64,000 bases of DNA from Kiritimatiellia bacterium (lineage in GTDB: Bacteria > Verrucomicrobiota > Kiritimatiellia > WLWN01). The notes under the pieces are model-generated. The model was not told the DNA's origin. It saw nothing but the letters and a program-made list of their open reading frames with translations, and made no database searches. The stretch lies in assembly GCA_012103575.1 (NCBI GenBank), contig WLWN01000001.1, positions 1,379,792 to 1,443,791 on the forward strand. Reading direction: 5' to 3'. Positions 48,242 to 58,035 of this stretch are shown piece by piece (the first letter of the stretch is position 1; every line of letters starts with the position of its first letter). A program made the translations under genes and the position numbers.

Positions 48242-48610
48242 TCAAGCAATGCGTTTGACACCCTTAACATAGTCGAAATGTTTGTCACAACTCACAATCT
48301 CTAATTTATATTGCTGAGCTAATGCAGCAATCCGAATATCGTTTTCAGGAATCGGATTCCCATCAGATTTTAGCTGATAGCGAATATCTGCATAACGCTC
48401 TGCTGTATTGCCGTCAGGAGATAAAATAAAGGATTCCCCCTCTAAACGTTTCAATAGAACTTTTAACGTTTTTGCAAGCCGACTCGTCCTGAATCCAAAA
48501 CAGTATTCACCAAGTACAATAACAGGTATATGATGACGAGACGAGTCAGCCAATATAGATTCCAATTTTGGATGACCTGCAAACAAGCCAGACACTACGT
48601 TGGTATCCAA
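48242..48610 (-). CDS. PIN-domain ribonuclease, VapC-type
   Basis: 122 residues, starting at a TTG at 48610 (the preceding frame has a TGA). The PIN pattern is DTNVVSGLFAG (first Asp), VIVLGEYCFGF (Glu), ENDIRIAALAQQYKLEIVSC (Asp) and DKHFDYVKGVKRI (last Asp). VapC toxins cut tRNA or rRNA. No antitoxin gene is visible upstream (48611-48845 has none), so it is an orphan or the antitoxin has decayed. Confidence 0.75.
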   Translation of the reverse strand: MDTNVVSGLFAGHPKLESILADSSRHHIPVIVLGEYCFGFRTSRLAKTLKVLLKRLEGESFILSPDGNTAERYADIRYQLKSDGNPIPENDIRIAALAQQYKLEIVSCDKHFDYVKGVKRIA

Positions 48611-48845
48611 AAAATTATACCCCGATGGGGTTCAGCCGTGATCTAATCGCAGGGTATAACTCGCTCCCACATTAGGAAATTATTATAATAATCAAGGAGT
48701 CGTTGCTTAGATTTTAGGGATTCATTACTCCAACACTCCTAAAAAAATTCCCCTACCATGGAAGAAAATCGATCTCCCTCTCGATAGTAATAAATAGAAG
48801 TAAAAATAGAATATAAGTTTTCGCATAAAAAACTACACTAGGGAT

Positions 48846-49008
48846 CCTGGATCCGTCAGTTAAACGTGGGATTTCTGTGCGAATGCTTTGGAGGCAAAAG
48901 GTTGCAAAAAAACGCAGGCGCACCCGTTGGGTGCGTCGAGGCTTTTTTGTAATTCCTTTTGGCCCAAATGGTTCGTGCAGAAAACCGCGTTTAACTGACG
49001 GATCCAGG
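48846..49008 (+). mobile_element. 163-bp palindromic MITE, copy 4, upstream of a beta-helix gene
   Basis: Same element with a 7-bp direct repeat TAGGGAT at both ends. It ends 10 bp before the ATG of the beta-helix gene and therefore occupies its promoter/leader region. Confidence 0.93.
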
Positions 49009-49018
49009 TAGGGATGTC

Positions 49019-51480
49019 ATGATGTATAAAATAGAGCGTTTATTTCCGATTCTTTTTTTTTGCCTAACGTCAGCGGTCTGGGGAGCGACGAACTATGTTT
49101 CCTTTTCAGGAAGTCACACGCCTCCTTTTACCAGTTGGGCCACTGCAGCGACCGACATCCAATCGGCCATTGATGTGGCTTCCAATGGGGATACGGTGTT
49201 GGTCACCAACGGAACCTACTCAACCGGGGGTGTTGCCGTTCATGGAATAAACCGGATTGCCATTAACAAACCGATTACTGTTCGCAGTGTGAATGGATCA
49301 GCATTTACTGTGATCGAGGGGCAAGGACCTCTGGGTTCCAATGCTGTACGCTGTGCCTATGTGATGAGTGGAGCAGAATTGATCGGATTTACCCTGACAA
49401 ATGGGTTTACAAAAAATGTTTATGTTTCTCCCGAATATCTTGGTGGAGGCGTTTGGTGTGGACAGAATGCCGTAATTTCTAACTGCTTTATTGTTGGCAA
49501 TAGAGCTTTTGATTCTGGTCGTGGTGTTTTTCAAGGAATCTTGAAACACTGTAGCCTTGTTGGTAATCAGGCGTTGCAGGATGGCGCGATGTTTTTAGCT
49601 GTTGTTGAGAATTGTATAGTATACAGCAACCTCGCCACCTATGGTGGAGGTACGTATGCCGGTTCTATTCGAAACTCTATAATCAGCGACAACAGTGCCA
49701 GTATTTTTGGTGGAGGAATGTACGGGAGTTCAGCTGAGAATTGTAGTATTACTAAAAATACTGCGCCTAACGGCGGCGGCACGTACAGTAGCACCGTTAT
49801 CAACTCTATCGTCTATTATAATTCTCCCAATCAATGGGCTGGGTCTGGAACTTACCAAAATTCTTGTACCACTCCAGAACCGTCTGGTGCCAACAATGGA
49901 GGCAACAATACAACAAACCCTCCACAATTTTTTGATAGCCTTGCTGGGGATTATCGCTTGTTATCTACTTCGCCCTGTATTGATACGGGTAGCAATCAAA
50001 CGTGGATGATCAATGCAGCGGATGTTGAAGGGACGCCTCGTATCATAAACGGTTTTGTTGATATGGGCGCCTACGAATATGCCTACGAAGTAAATGATAC
50101 ACCGCCCCAAGCCAATGCCTATCAACAAAATCAGACCCACACCTTTTATGTCCCTGGCGATGAAGATTGGATCAAATTCTTTGGCACATCTAATCATACT
50201 TACAACGTACAACTTACCCACCAAAGCACCAATATTGATACCGTGTTAGAGATTTATCGTGAAAATCGGGACGGGAGTTTTCCGACGCTTGTAAGTCAAA
50301 CAAATGCCTTTGGTGTGGAGTCGGGCGAGGTGGCCCAGGTGTATGTGTTGACTAACAATATTCATTATGCCCATGTTACGCAGAGCGTGACGAACGCGCC
50401 TTTAAACCAGGTGTATTCTTTAAATATATCTGAGCAGAACAGCCCGGCTGATCTCGACTTTATACGGGCTGTGAATTGGTTGACCTTTACGAATATGCCG
50501 ACGGGGACCACGTTGTTGATGGATAGCAATGTCATATATACCTTTAACCAATCCATTGACCTGGCAACCAATTTACCGCCGGGGGTACATCAATTTGAAG
50601 TACAGGGTCCAACAGGGTATGAATCGCTCAAAGATCCTAATGTGCCGGGTCAGGTCCAAAACATCTATAATCTAGCCCTCGGGAACCCAAGATCGATCAA
50701 CATCGCCCCTAATCAAACCACGTTTCTTGACTTTTACTTTGAACCGTACTTCACCGTTACCGGAAAAATCAAAGATGCCTGGGTAGGCGCCCTTTCCACA
50801 AACGTTGGATTATCCTGGCAAGCCACCAATGGTCATTCTCAGTTTACCAGCAATTTCATGACCCGTTATCCCTATCATGTAAATTGGGCAGATCCCTGGT
50901 TAACAGATCTTGACGGTTCGTTTCCTTTCAATCTGTCTTTATTGACGTTGAATTATGATCTGCCGCTCAGCGTAGGTGGTTATGAGCCTGTTGTATTTAC
51001 CAATATCCTTATGAATTCGACCCCGGGAAGTACTGTCGATGTGGGAACCTTAACACTGCGTCCTTTGGATCTGAATGGAAACAACATCGCTGATAGCTGG
51101 GAAGACTTTTATTTCGGGACAGGCTCAAACGTGAATCCAACCGCTGATGCTGATGGAGACAGATCGAGTCATTGGGAAGAATGCATTGCATTGCCGGAAC
51201 CCATCCGCTGAACAGCACAAGCATCTGTGCCTTTAAAACGATTTCATCCTCAAACGGAAACGTGAGTATGACGTGGGACACCACCCCTGGTCGCGTGTAT
51301 TGGATCAAATGCGCTGACAATCTGTCCTCCCCGCAAGGAGCAGCGAGGCAGGCCGATCTCTGGCCTCTGTCCGTGGGTCCCTGGACAGATTCAGTCAACA
51401 TAACGGAGATGGAATGGACCGATACTAATCAGATTCCTTTAAACCAGAACTATCGGATCGAGATTGAGGTCCAGCAGTGA
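49019..51480 (+). pseudogene. Right-handed beta-helix secreted protein, C-terminal frameshift by a 5-bp duplication
   Basis: Starts MMYKIERLFPILFFCLTSAV with a signal peptide ending near VWGA. Next is TDIQSAIDVASNGDTVLVTN, the usual start of a polymorphic-membrane or choice-of-anchor beta-helix, then rungs (GGGVWCGQNAVISNCFIVGN and GGGMYGSSAENCSITKNTAP). The helix closes with SPCIDTGSNQTW and VEGTPRIINGFVDMGAYE. Ig-like and pre-peptidase-like domains follow, then NGNNIADSWEDFYFGTGSNV. At 51183-51193 a tandem repeat TGCATTGCATTGCC (5-bp duplication) shifts the frame; the other frame continues CIAGTHPLNSTSICAFKTIS to the stop at 51480. The last part resembles a carbohydrate-binding or sorting region. 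Confidence 0.85.
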
Positions 51481-51583
51481 TGACAGTCTTTTTGGGCCGC
51501 GAAACAATGTGTATAGTGTATAAAGAGATGAAAAATATGTTTTTGACTCGAGTCCCCCATGCGTTTTACATTACTGTTACACT

Positions 51584-51799
51584 ATGAATACACTAACTGT
51601 CAGAATACTAGACAAGTTGAAGGCTGATCTGCGTAAAATCAGTCGTCAGCAGAATAAACCCGTGAGTGATGTCGTTCGCGGCTCGGTTCGGCGATATGTT
51701 GTTATCGAGAAGTTTAGAGCCCTCAGAAAAAAGGTTCTCACCTTTGGGAAGGCCCAAGGGTTTGTCACAGACGAAGATGTTTTTAAGTCAATTTCATGA
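51584..51799 (+). CDS. Ribbon-helix-helix (CopG-like) antitoxin
   Basis: 71 residues. The N-terminal MNTLTVRILDKLKADLRKIS and the following RQQNKPVSDVVRGSVRRYV form the RHH pattern. The gene stop overlaps the ATG of the PIN-domain toxin (ATGA, 51796-51799), a classic type II toxin-antitoxin arrangement. It would autoregulate the pair by binding its promoter region. Confidence 0.82.
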   Translation: MNTLTVRILDKLKADLRKISRQQNKPVSDVVRGSVRRYVVIEKFRALRKKVLTFGKAQGFVTDEDVFKSIS

Positions 51800-52191
51800 G
51801 AGTCGTTTTGGATGCGAATGTTGTTATCGCTGCTTTTGCCTCACGGAGGCTATGTGAGTCAATACTCGAGCTTTGCCTCGACAGTCATAATATTATTTTA
51901 TCAGAGCACTTGCTTCACGAAATCCATAAAACCCTCCTAAAGAAAGTCAAACTCCCCCCAAAGAGGGCTGATCAAATTGTTGCGCTGCTCTGTGGAAATA
52001 GCACACTTGTAAAACCAATACCTCTCCGAATAGACTCATGCCGAGACCCAAACGATGTGAAAGTCCTCGGTGTGGCCATGGCCGCACAAGCGGATGCGAT
52101 TGTAACAGGAGACAAGGACCTCCTCGTCCTAAAAAAAATTCAGATCGATTCCAATACTCACGCCCAAAAAGTTTTCGTAGCTCGTTGGTGA
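51796..52191 (+). CDS. PIN-domain toxin (putative ribonuclease)
   Basis: 131 residues: MRVVLDANVVIAAFASRRLC (first Asp), IILSEHLLHEIHKTLLKKV (Glu), DSCRDPNDVKVLGVAMAAQA (Asp) and DAIVTGDKDLLVLKKIQIDS (Asp), a complete PIN acidic set. Belongs to the COG1569-type PIN proteins. Overlaps the upstream CopG-like antitoxin by 4 bp. Confidence 0.85.
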   Translation: MRVVLDANVVIAAFASRRLCESILELCLDSHNIILSEHLLHEIHKTLLKKVKLPPKRADQIVALLCGNSTLVKPIPLRIDSCRDPNDVKVLGVAMAAQADAIVTGDKDLLVLKKIQIDSNTHAQKVFVARW

Positions 52192-52245
52192 GGAGTAACA
52201 TCAAACCAGCGGAGTGTATCTCGGGCCGTTACGTTAGAAAGAGCC

Positions 52246-53057
52246 GTGTTGAAAATAGATAAACATATCCTTTACGAAGAGGCGGTTCAGTCAACAGAAA
52301 CTGAACTTGATCTCATACAACGGATATACAAAAAAAATATGGCCACCGTTTTCATCTGCTCCGAGAAGATTTCTGCGGAACAGCTGCGTTTGCGTGTGAT
52401 TGGGTCCGACGGTCTAAAAAATATTTTGCCTGGGGAGTCGATCTTGACCAAGAGACACTCGATTGGGGCTATAAACATCGCGTGCAGAAATTAGGGGAAA
52501 ATGCCAAACGCCTTCAGTTAATATGTGATGATGTTTCATCTGTGGATACACCTCAAACAGATGTGACTGTGGCCTTTAATTTTTCCTACTCTATTTTCAA
52601 AGACAGGGATCAACTGATTCGATATTTCAGAGCCACCCGAAAGTCATTGCGCAGAGAAGGAATCTTTCTTCTCGATGTTTTTGGAGGGATAGAGTCTATG
52701 TCCAATAAAAAAGATAAACGTGTCATCCCTGCATTTACAAGTCTTGATGGAAAGCGATATCCTAAATTTACCTATATCTGGGGACAAAAAGACTTTAACG
52801 TCATCACACATGAAATCATGTGTCATATCCATTTTGAACAATCTCGTGGTCCCATATTGAAAAATGCGTTTACATACGATTGGCGACTTTGGACCCTACC
52901 CGAACTTCAAGATTGTCTTCTTGAAGCTGGATTCAAGTCTGCAACCTCTTATATTCACGGATTTGATCAGGATGGAGATTCCGATGATATTTTTAGAGCC
53001 CGGAAAAAATATACCAATGAGTTAGGCTGGATCGCCTATTTGATTGCGGACTACTGA
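52246..53057 (+). pseudogene. Class I SAM-dependent methyltransferase, frameshift in an A-run
   Basis: From GTG at 52246, DKHILYEEAVQSTETELDLI and IQRIYKK; at the eight-A run 52330-52337 one A is missing for the family frame. The other frame reads YGHRFHLLREDFCGTAAFAC, WGVDLDQETLDWGYKHRVQ and then joins KLGENAKRLQLICDDVSSVD in the third piece. Motif I is LREDFCGTA, the Asp after VDLD binds the ribose, and VTVAFNFSYSIFKDRDQLI is motif post-II. The C-terminus is typical of a class of uncharacterised methyltransferases. Substrate unknown. The last codons are followed directly by a GGATTGGGGATTGCGG repeat. Confidence 0.8.
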
Positions 53058-53080
53058 TTGGGGATTGCGGATTGGGGACT
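53056..53080 (+). repeat. GATTGGGGATTGCGGATT repeat, copy a
   Basis: Sequence GATTGGGGATTGCGGATTGG, starting in the last codons of the methyltransferase gene. Related copies: 53150-53172, 53752-53785, 55045-55082 and 55147-55172. They recur at gene borders around the four-helix-bundle and UDP-sugar dehydrogenase genes. Confidence 0.75.
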
Positions 53081-53149
53081 GAAGATTTTAGAGGATGTAT
53101 ATTTTGCGTAAGATAAGGGAACAGATACAATAGCAGTGCCTTTCTGCGC

Positions 53150-53172
53150 ATAATCCGAAATCCGCAATCAAA
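53150..53172 (+). repeat. GATTGGGGATTGCGGATT repeat, copy b (inverse)
   Basis: AATCCGAAATCCGCAATC, inverse orientation, just before the end of the four-helix-bundle gene (53179). Confidence 0.65.
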
Positions 53173-53178
53173 TTACTG

Positions 53179-53705
53179 TTACCTGTTTTTCTTGGCGGTG
53201 TTGATAGAAGATACAGTAAGAGCGGTAAGCTCATCAGCTTCTGTTATTAAGTAGTGAAGGGTTTCTGACTTTACCATACCACTTTCCACAATTAGTTCCA
53301 TCCAATACATAGACTCATCTGCCTCTTCTTCAACGGTCCCCATTTTTGAAATAAAGTCTGCTAATGATTTTGCTCTACATGCTGCACGATAATTGGCGCC
53401 AACAGAAGTAGCCGATCGAGTTAATTGGCGAGCGATGATCTCTTTAGTACGTCCTTTAGGCAAGGATACGACAAATTTGATAACTTCTAAGCCAAACTCC
53501 TGGATCCGTCAGTTAAACGCGGTTTTCTGCACGAACCATTTGGGCCAAAAGGAATTACAAAAAAGCCTCGACGCACCCAGCGGGTGCGCCTGCATTTTTT
53601 TGCAACCTTTTGCCTCCAAAGCATTCGCACAGAAATCCCACGTTTAACTGACGGATCCAGGAAACTGTTTAGTTCTCTGCTTAAACGCTTCTTTATCCAC
53701 CCTCA
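53179..53705 (-). pseudogene. Four-helix-bundle (S23-family) protein, interrupted by MITE
   Basis: From GTG near 53705: MDKEAFKQRTKQF, interrupted by MITE copy 5, then GLEVIKFVVSLPKGRTKEII, RSATSVGANYRAACRAKS and KMGTVEEEADESMYWMELIV. These are S23-family features. Removing the MITE and one AAACT copy restores KQRTKQF-GLEVIKF exactly. The insertion introduces a TAA from the MITE terminus, so only a shorter protein from MPKGRTKEI could be made. Family members are often found in 23S rRNA intervening sequences; here it is a free-standing gene bracketed by GATTGGGG repeats. Confidence 0.85.
53499..53661 (-). mobile_element. 163-bp palindromic MITE, copy 5, inside the four-helix-bundle gene
   Basis: Inverse orientation relative to copies 1, 3, 4 and 6, with AAACT repeats on both sides (53494-53498 and 53662-53666). 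The adjacent gene fragments join in frame after removal of element plus one repeat. Confidence 0.94.
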
Positions 53706-53751
53706 ACTTCTTTTTTCTCTACAATCCAAACTCCGCACTTCTTAATCCTCC

Positions 53752-53785
53752 GTTTTCAATCCGCAATCCCCAATCCGAAATCGCT
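53752..53785 (+). repeat. GATTGGGGATTGCGGATT repeat, copy c (inverse)
   Basis: CAATCCGCAATCCCCAATCC followed by GAAATC, adjacent to the end of the UDP-sugar dehydrogenase gene (53784). Confidence 0.75.
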
Positions 53786-55127
53786 AGGTTGTGATATAGT
53801 TAAACCCTGATTCTATAGCTTTACGTTTAGAAAAAAAGTTCTTTAAATCTAGTAGAATCGGTGTACGCATCTTCGTCCTTAATTCCTGAAGTTTAATGCT
53901 TTTAAAATGATCATGACCATTGATCAGCATAACAGCGTCTAGATTTTCAATTTCTTGATCACTTAAAAATTCCATCTCATATCGATCCTTCAGCTCCTCT
54001 ACTTTTACCAGAGGTTCCCACACGGAGACACGTATTCCATGTTTTTGTAGATGTTTGATAGCATCTACAGCGCGTGTATTACGTAAATCGGGCACATTTT
54101 CTTTAAAGGTAAGACCCAACACCCAAACATGGGCATCCTTTAGTAAAACACCTGCTTCATGAAGAGCTTGCTCTATCAGCCCCGCAAAATGGGCACCCAT
54201 ATCATCATTAATACGGCGCCCCGCTAAAATGACCTCGGGGGTATACCCCATCTCGACGGCTCGATGTGTCAAATAATAGGGATCCACCCCAATACAATGG
54301 CCCCCCACTAAGCCAGGATGATAAGGATGGAAATTCCATTTTGTGCCTGCGGCTTCTAATACATCACGTGTAGTAATCTGCATCCGGGAAAATATTTTTG
54401 AGAGCTCGTTCATTAAAGCAATGTTTAAATCACGTTGTACGTTTTCAATAACTTTTGCAGCCTCGGCTGTTTTCAGTGTTGGGGCTTTATGAATTCCGGC
54501 TTTTATAATCTTCCCATAAACCATCACGGCTCTGTTTAAAGCATCTTCATCATGACCGCTCACCACTTTTACAATGTTAGGGATTGTATGCTCTTTATCA
54601 CCAGGGTTCACTCGTTCAGGAGAGTACCCTAATGCAAAATCTCCTAATTTGAGTCCTGATTCACGTTCAAGGATAGGAAGGCAGACCTCTTCAGTCACAC
54701 CGGGATAAACAGTGCTTTCATAGACTACCATCGTATTTTTGCGAAGAATACGGCCAACTATTTCCGAAGCATTTTTCAGACACGATAAATTGGGTTCACG
54801 ATTTTCTGTGATCGGGGTGGGAACAGTAACAATAATAAACGTACACTTCTTTAGGTCGTTGGGATTGGAAACAAATGACAAATGGGGTTGAGCAAGTTGA
54901 TCGAATTCGACTTCACCGGTCTCATCAAATCCCTGATTCAATGCTTCGATACGAGAGGGTTTTGTATCATAACCTATAACAGGAAGAACGGATGCAAAAG
55001 CCGCTGCTAAAGGTAACCCCACATATCCAAGCCCAACAATACCAATAATTTCGGATTGGGGATTGCGGATTGGGGATTTTTGATAATTTGAAAGGTCATC
55101 ATTATTCTCTATTGTTGTGTCCTTCAT
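53784..55127 (-). CDS. UDP-N-acetylhexosamine 6-dehydrogenase (TviB/WbpA/WecC-like)
   Basis: 447 residues. The Rossmann start IIGIVGLGYVGLPLAAAFA comes after an unusual N-terminal extension (residues about 1-28). Then VTVPTPITENREPNLSCLKN, MVVYESTVYPGVTEEVCLPI, LGYSPERVNPGDKEHTIPNI, the catalytic Cys in PGLVGGHCIGVDPYYLTHRA and LGLTFKENVPDLRNTRAVDA. It oxidises UDP-GlcNAc or UDP-GalNAc (or the like) to a uronic acid for surface polysaccharide. Part of the extension (KSPIRNPQSE) is encoded by a GATTGGGG repeat at 55045-55082 that has entered the coding sequence. SppA lies upstream on the same strand. Confidence 0.9.
   Translation of the reverse strand: MKDTTIENNDDLSNYQKSPIRNPQSEIIGIVGLGYVGLPLAAAFASVLPVIGYDTKPSRIEALNQGFDETGEVEFDQLAQPHLSFVSNPNDLKKCTFIIVTVPTPITENREPNLSCLKNASEIVGRILRKNTMVVYESTVYPGVTEEVCLPILERESGLKLGDFALGYSPERVNPGDKEHTIPNIVKVVSGHDEDALNRAVMVYGKIIKAGIHKAPTLKTAEAAKVIENVQRDLNIALMNELSKIFSRMQITTRDVLEAAGTKWNFHPYHPGLVGGHCIGVDPYYLTHRAVEMGYTPEVILAGRRINDDMGAHFAGLIEQALHEAGVLLKDAHVWVLGLTFKENVPDLRNTRAVDAIKHLQKHGIRVSVWEPLVKVEELKDRYEMEFLSDQEIENLDAVMLINGHDHFKSIKLQELRTKMRTPILLDLKNFFSKRKAIESGFNYITT
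55045..55082 (+). repeat. GATTGGGGATTGCGGATT repeat, copy d, inside a coding sequence
   Basis: TTTCGGATTGGGGATTGCGG followed by ATTGGGGATTT, within the N-terminal codons of the UDP-sugar dehydrogenase gene. It is translated in frame as part of a non-conserved N-terminal extension. Confidence 0.75.
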
Positions 55128-55146
55128 TCAATACGTACTCCTCTAA

Positions 55147-55172
55147 AAATCCAAAATCCGCAATCCCCAATC
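55147..55172 (+). repeat. GATTGGGGATTGCGGATT repeat, copy e (inverse)
   Basis: AAAATCCGCAATCCCCAATC, in the 46-bp spacer between sppA and the dehydrogenase gene. Confidence 0.7.
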
Positions 55173-55173
55173 A

Positions 55174-56232
55174 TTAGGGTTTCCAGAGATACATTAGCCG
55201 TGGCGTTTCTTTTCCTATCCAAGAAGATAGTTGTAAAGGAGAACGCATCTCTGTAACCCAATCAAAGAGATCGACTTTCCGCTCATAACGGACGATTTTT
55301 ACAGAAACCTCATCCAATAGATCAGTCAAGTGCTTCACGACCTCATCCCAATACCCGATCTGATCAATCAATCCTTGATCAAGAGCTTCTTCAGCTGAAA
55401 ATATACGTCCATCAGCTAATTCAGTTAATTGAGCCTGATCAAATCCTCGTTGGGTTCCAACAATCGTTGAGAACCGCTTATGCATCGAGTCGACCAATGA
55501 CTGTAAAAGGGCCACTTGATTCGAAGATACTTCGCGAAAAGGATTTAAGAGATCCTTATTTTTTCCTGATTTTATAGTCGTATCAGAGATACCAACTTTT
55601 TCGCTAAGTTCACGCCAGTTTAATGTTTGCATAATGACTCCAATCGACCCCACAATAGCGGTAGGCGCTGCAATGATCCCATCAGCGGCCATGGCCACAT
55701 AATAACCTCCTGATGCAGCTAGATCTTTGGTAAATACGACAATTTTTCGATTTGGATCGCTTTCTTTAAAGGATTGTAAGGCATGATAAATTTCGTCACT
55801 CGGCGTAATAGCACCACCGGGTGAATCGACTTCTACGATGAGCCCTTTAACGGTCGAATCATTTTTGGCGGCACGTATTTTGCTTAAAATGAGCTCTATT
55901 TTGTCATATTGAGGAAAAAATAGACCATCGCCCGCTTCTCGAACAATAATTCCTTTTACAGGTATCCGCACCACTTTGGCGGCCCCTGAACCATATGACC
56001 ATTTTTCGGTAAAACGAGGAAACTCATCTTCTGCGCGTTGGCTAAGGTGTATAGTCGACCTTTTTACGGCAAGAGATAAAAGAAACCCTCCGTTCATCGC
56101 TAAACTAATTATTAGAATCACTACCAAAAAGGAGATCGTAATCCAAAAAAATAAATGTGAGCATCTTTCTTTTCTCATAACAATTTTTTCCATTATGTTA
56201 TTTTGTTTAGTACCATTACGAGATATCATCAT
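55174..56232 (-). CDS. sppA: Signal peptide peptidase SppA (protease IV-like)
   Basis: About 340-352 residues; the start could be the second ATG near 56193 (MEKIVMRKERCSHLF). A single transmembrane helix (FFWITISFLVVILIISLAM) anchors it. The S49 peptidase core shows VKGLIVEVDSPGGAITPSDE, the catalytic Ser in AASGGYYVAMAADGIIA, PTAIVGSIGVIMQTLN and the catalytic Lys region IKSGKNKDLLNPFRE. It degrades signal peptides left in the inner membrane. Divergent from the alpha/beta hydrolase at 56243. Confidence 0.9.
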   Translation of the reverse strand: MMISRNGTKQNNIMEKIVMRKERCSHLFFWITISFLVVILIISLAMNGGFLLSLAVKRSTIHLSQRAEDEFPRFTEKWSYGSGAAKVVRIPVKGIIVREAGDGLFFPQYDKIELILSKIRAAKNDSTVKGLIVEVDSPGGAITPSDEIYHALQSFKESDPNRKIVVFTKDLAASGGYYVAMAADGIIAAPTAIVGSIGVIMQTLNWRELSEKVGISDTTIKSGKNKDLLNPFREVSSNQVALLQSLVDSMHKRFSTIVGTQRGFDQAQLTELADGRIFSAEEALDQGLIDQIGYWDEVVKHLTDLLDEVSVKIVRYERKVDLFDWVTEMRSPLQLSSWIGKETPRLMYLWKP

Positions 56233-56242
56233 TATCTAGCAT

Positions 56243-57121
56243 ATGCAACGCAGAAATAATACGTGTATCTGGAACTTCAAGCGCTGGTTCTTACTTCTTA
56301 TAGTAACTTCCATGGCATCGATTTCTGAGGCAGGCATGGATCATTTATTTTATTACCCCGATCAACACGTTTATACGACACCAGACAAAGACGGCTTTTT
56401 CTATGAAGAAGTGTCATTTCCCAGCAAAGATGGAACTAAACTGTCAGGATGGTTTGTTCCTGCTCAAAAAGATCCAAAAGGAACCGTGATCCATTTTCAT
56501 GGGAATGCACAGAATATGAGTTCTCATTACTCTTTTGTTTCCTGGCTTCCTTCAAAGGGGTTCAACCTTTTTGTTTTTGATTATAGAGGATACGGAAAAT
56601 CTCGAGGAACGCCATCACGAAAAGGAGTCTATGAAGATTCTGTGGCGGCCGTTAAATATATAAAGACTAGAAAAGATATTGACCAAAATAAAATTATTCT
56701 TTTCGGACAAAGTTTAGGAGGCGCCAATGCCATTTCTGTTTTGGTGAACAACCATTTTGATGGGGTACAAGGCCTTGTTACGGACTCAGCATTTTCGTCC
56801 TATAAAGAAATAGCGATGGATCATGCAGGAATCTTCCTGAAGCCTATTGCATTTCTCGCGATTGGAAATCAATTTAGCCCCAAAGATGTTGTCCAAAAAA
56901 TAAGCCCCATTCCCTTACTAATTATTCACGGGACAAGCGACGAAGTGGTTTCCTATAAGCATGCTCAAACACTGTTCAAAGCCGCTAATGAACCAAAACA
57001 ATTGTGGACCCTTCAAGCAGGAAGACATACAGAGGCACTACTGCAGTTTAAGGCAGATATGATTCCAAAATTGCTGGCGGTCTTTACAACATGGATAAAT
57101 GAGAAAAGTATTGTTGAATAA
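56243..57121 (+). CDS. Alpha/beta hydrolase with signal peptide (BAAT/DUF-type esterase-like)
   Basis: 292 residues. The N-terminal signal (RWFLLLIVTSMASISEAGM) is followed by a typical alpha/beta-hydrolase order: KGTVIHFHGNAQNMSSHYSF (oxyanion HG region), FVFDYRGYGKSRGTPSR, the nucleophile elbow ILFGQSLGGANAISVL, LVTDSAFSSYKEIAM, the acid residue in IIHGTSDEVVSYKHAQT and the His in LQAGRHTEAL. Substrate unknown. Ends 33 bp upstream of the metallo-beta-lactamase-fold gene, so the two may form an operon. Confidence 0.88.
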   Translation: MQRRNNTCIWNFKRWFLLLIVTSMASISEAGMDHLFYYPDQHVYTTPDKDGFFYEEVSFPSKDGTKLSGWFVPAQKDPKGTVIHFHGNAQNMSSHYSFVSWLPSKGFNLFVFDYRGYGKSRGTPSRKGVYEDSVAAVKYIKTRKDIDQNKIILFGQSLGGANAISVLVNNHFDGVQGLVTDSAFSSYKEIAMDHAGIFLKPIAFLAIGNQFSPKDVVQKISPIPLLIIHGTSDEVVSYKHAQTLFKAANEPKQLWTLQAGRHTEALLQFKADMIPKLLAVFTTWINEKSIVE

Positions 57122-57153
57122 CATAACATGAAACCATCCTAGGAAGACAGTCT

Positions 57154-58034
57154 ATGAGAATAGCACCTATTACAGCATCTCGATTTATTTCAGATGGCGG
57201 AGCTATGTTTGGCCTAGTCCCGAAACCCATCTGGTCAACGTTGATTATTCCTAATGATGAAAATGGAATTCCACAGAATGCGACGAGCTTACTCATTGAA
57301 CTCGATGATGGTCGCAAGGGACTTGTAGAAACAGGTTGCGGTTCCTCCACCCTATTCACAGAAAAAGAACAGGTCTTGCATGGACTTGACAAGGTATGGC
57401 CTTTGAAAGAAAGACTTCAAAAGCTCATGATTTCTTTTGAATCCATTGATTTTGTTATTTTGACTCATCTTCACTGGGATCATGTGGGGGGCACACAATC
57501 CCCTGGCCACCAACTTAATTTTCCGAATGCCGACCATTATGTCCATACACTTGAATGGGAAGATGCTACTTCAGGAAATACGCTGCTTTATAAATCATAC
57601 CCTCCTTCTATTCTCTCCCCATTTAAGCACATAGATCAAAACAAGTTTCATTTGATAACTGATACTCACCCTGAGATTCTTCCGGGGATTAAACTTATCC
57701 GAACCGGAGGTCATACACGTGGACATAGCATGGTATTGTTCGATGGCGCCCCTATCATCGTAAATCACCCGGATGCAGATAAACTAGGTTCCCCTCAACA
57801 AGCGATTTTTGCCGGTGATGTTTGCCCGACTCAACACCATCTTCGTCTAGTTTTCCAAACTGCATACGATACATATCCCTTAGATACCCGGAGCTGGAAG
57901 CAAGAATGGTTACCTCGCATTGCCCAAGAAAACGTGCTTCTTTTTTTTCTCATGATCCAGAGATCTATGGAGGCACTCTTAATATAGATAAACGGGGGCG
58001 ACATTTCATAAATAAGAAGTTAGTTATTTGTTAA
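57154..58034 (+). pseudogene. Metallo-beta-lactamase-fold hydrolase, C-terminal frameshift in a T-run
   Basis: The fold is clear: FVILTHLHWDHVGGTQ (HxHxDH metal site), HYVHTLEWEDATSG, GIKLIRTGGHTRGHSMVLF (third His) and AIFAGDVCPTQHHLRLV (Asp). This suggests a lactonase- or quorum-quenching-type metallo-hydrolase. In the frame that stops at 57987 the last residues are VLLFFLMIQRSMEALLI. If the eight-T run at 57941-57948 has one T more, the frame continues NVLLFFSHDPEIYGGTLNID to a stop at 58034 (KLVIC). That stop overlaps the TTAAT duplication of MITE copy 6. Confidence 0.8.
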
Positions 58035-58035
58035 T

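Noticed and set aside
53056..55172. CRISPR array made of the GATTGGGG repeats
   Set aside because: The repeats are short, irregularly spaced (100 to 1300 bp), in both orientations and not separated by spacers of uniform length; no cas genes are present.
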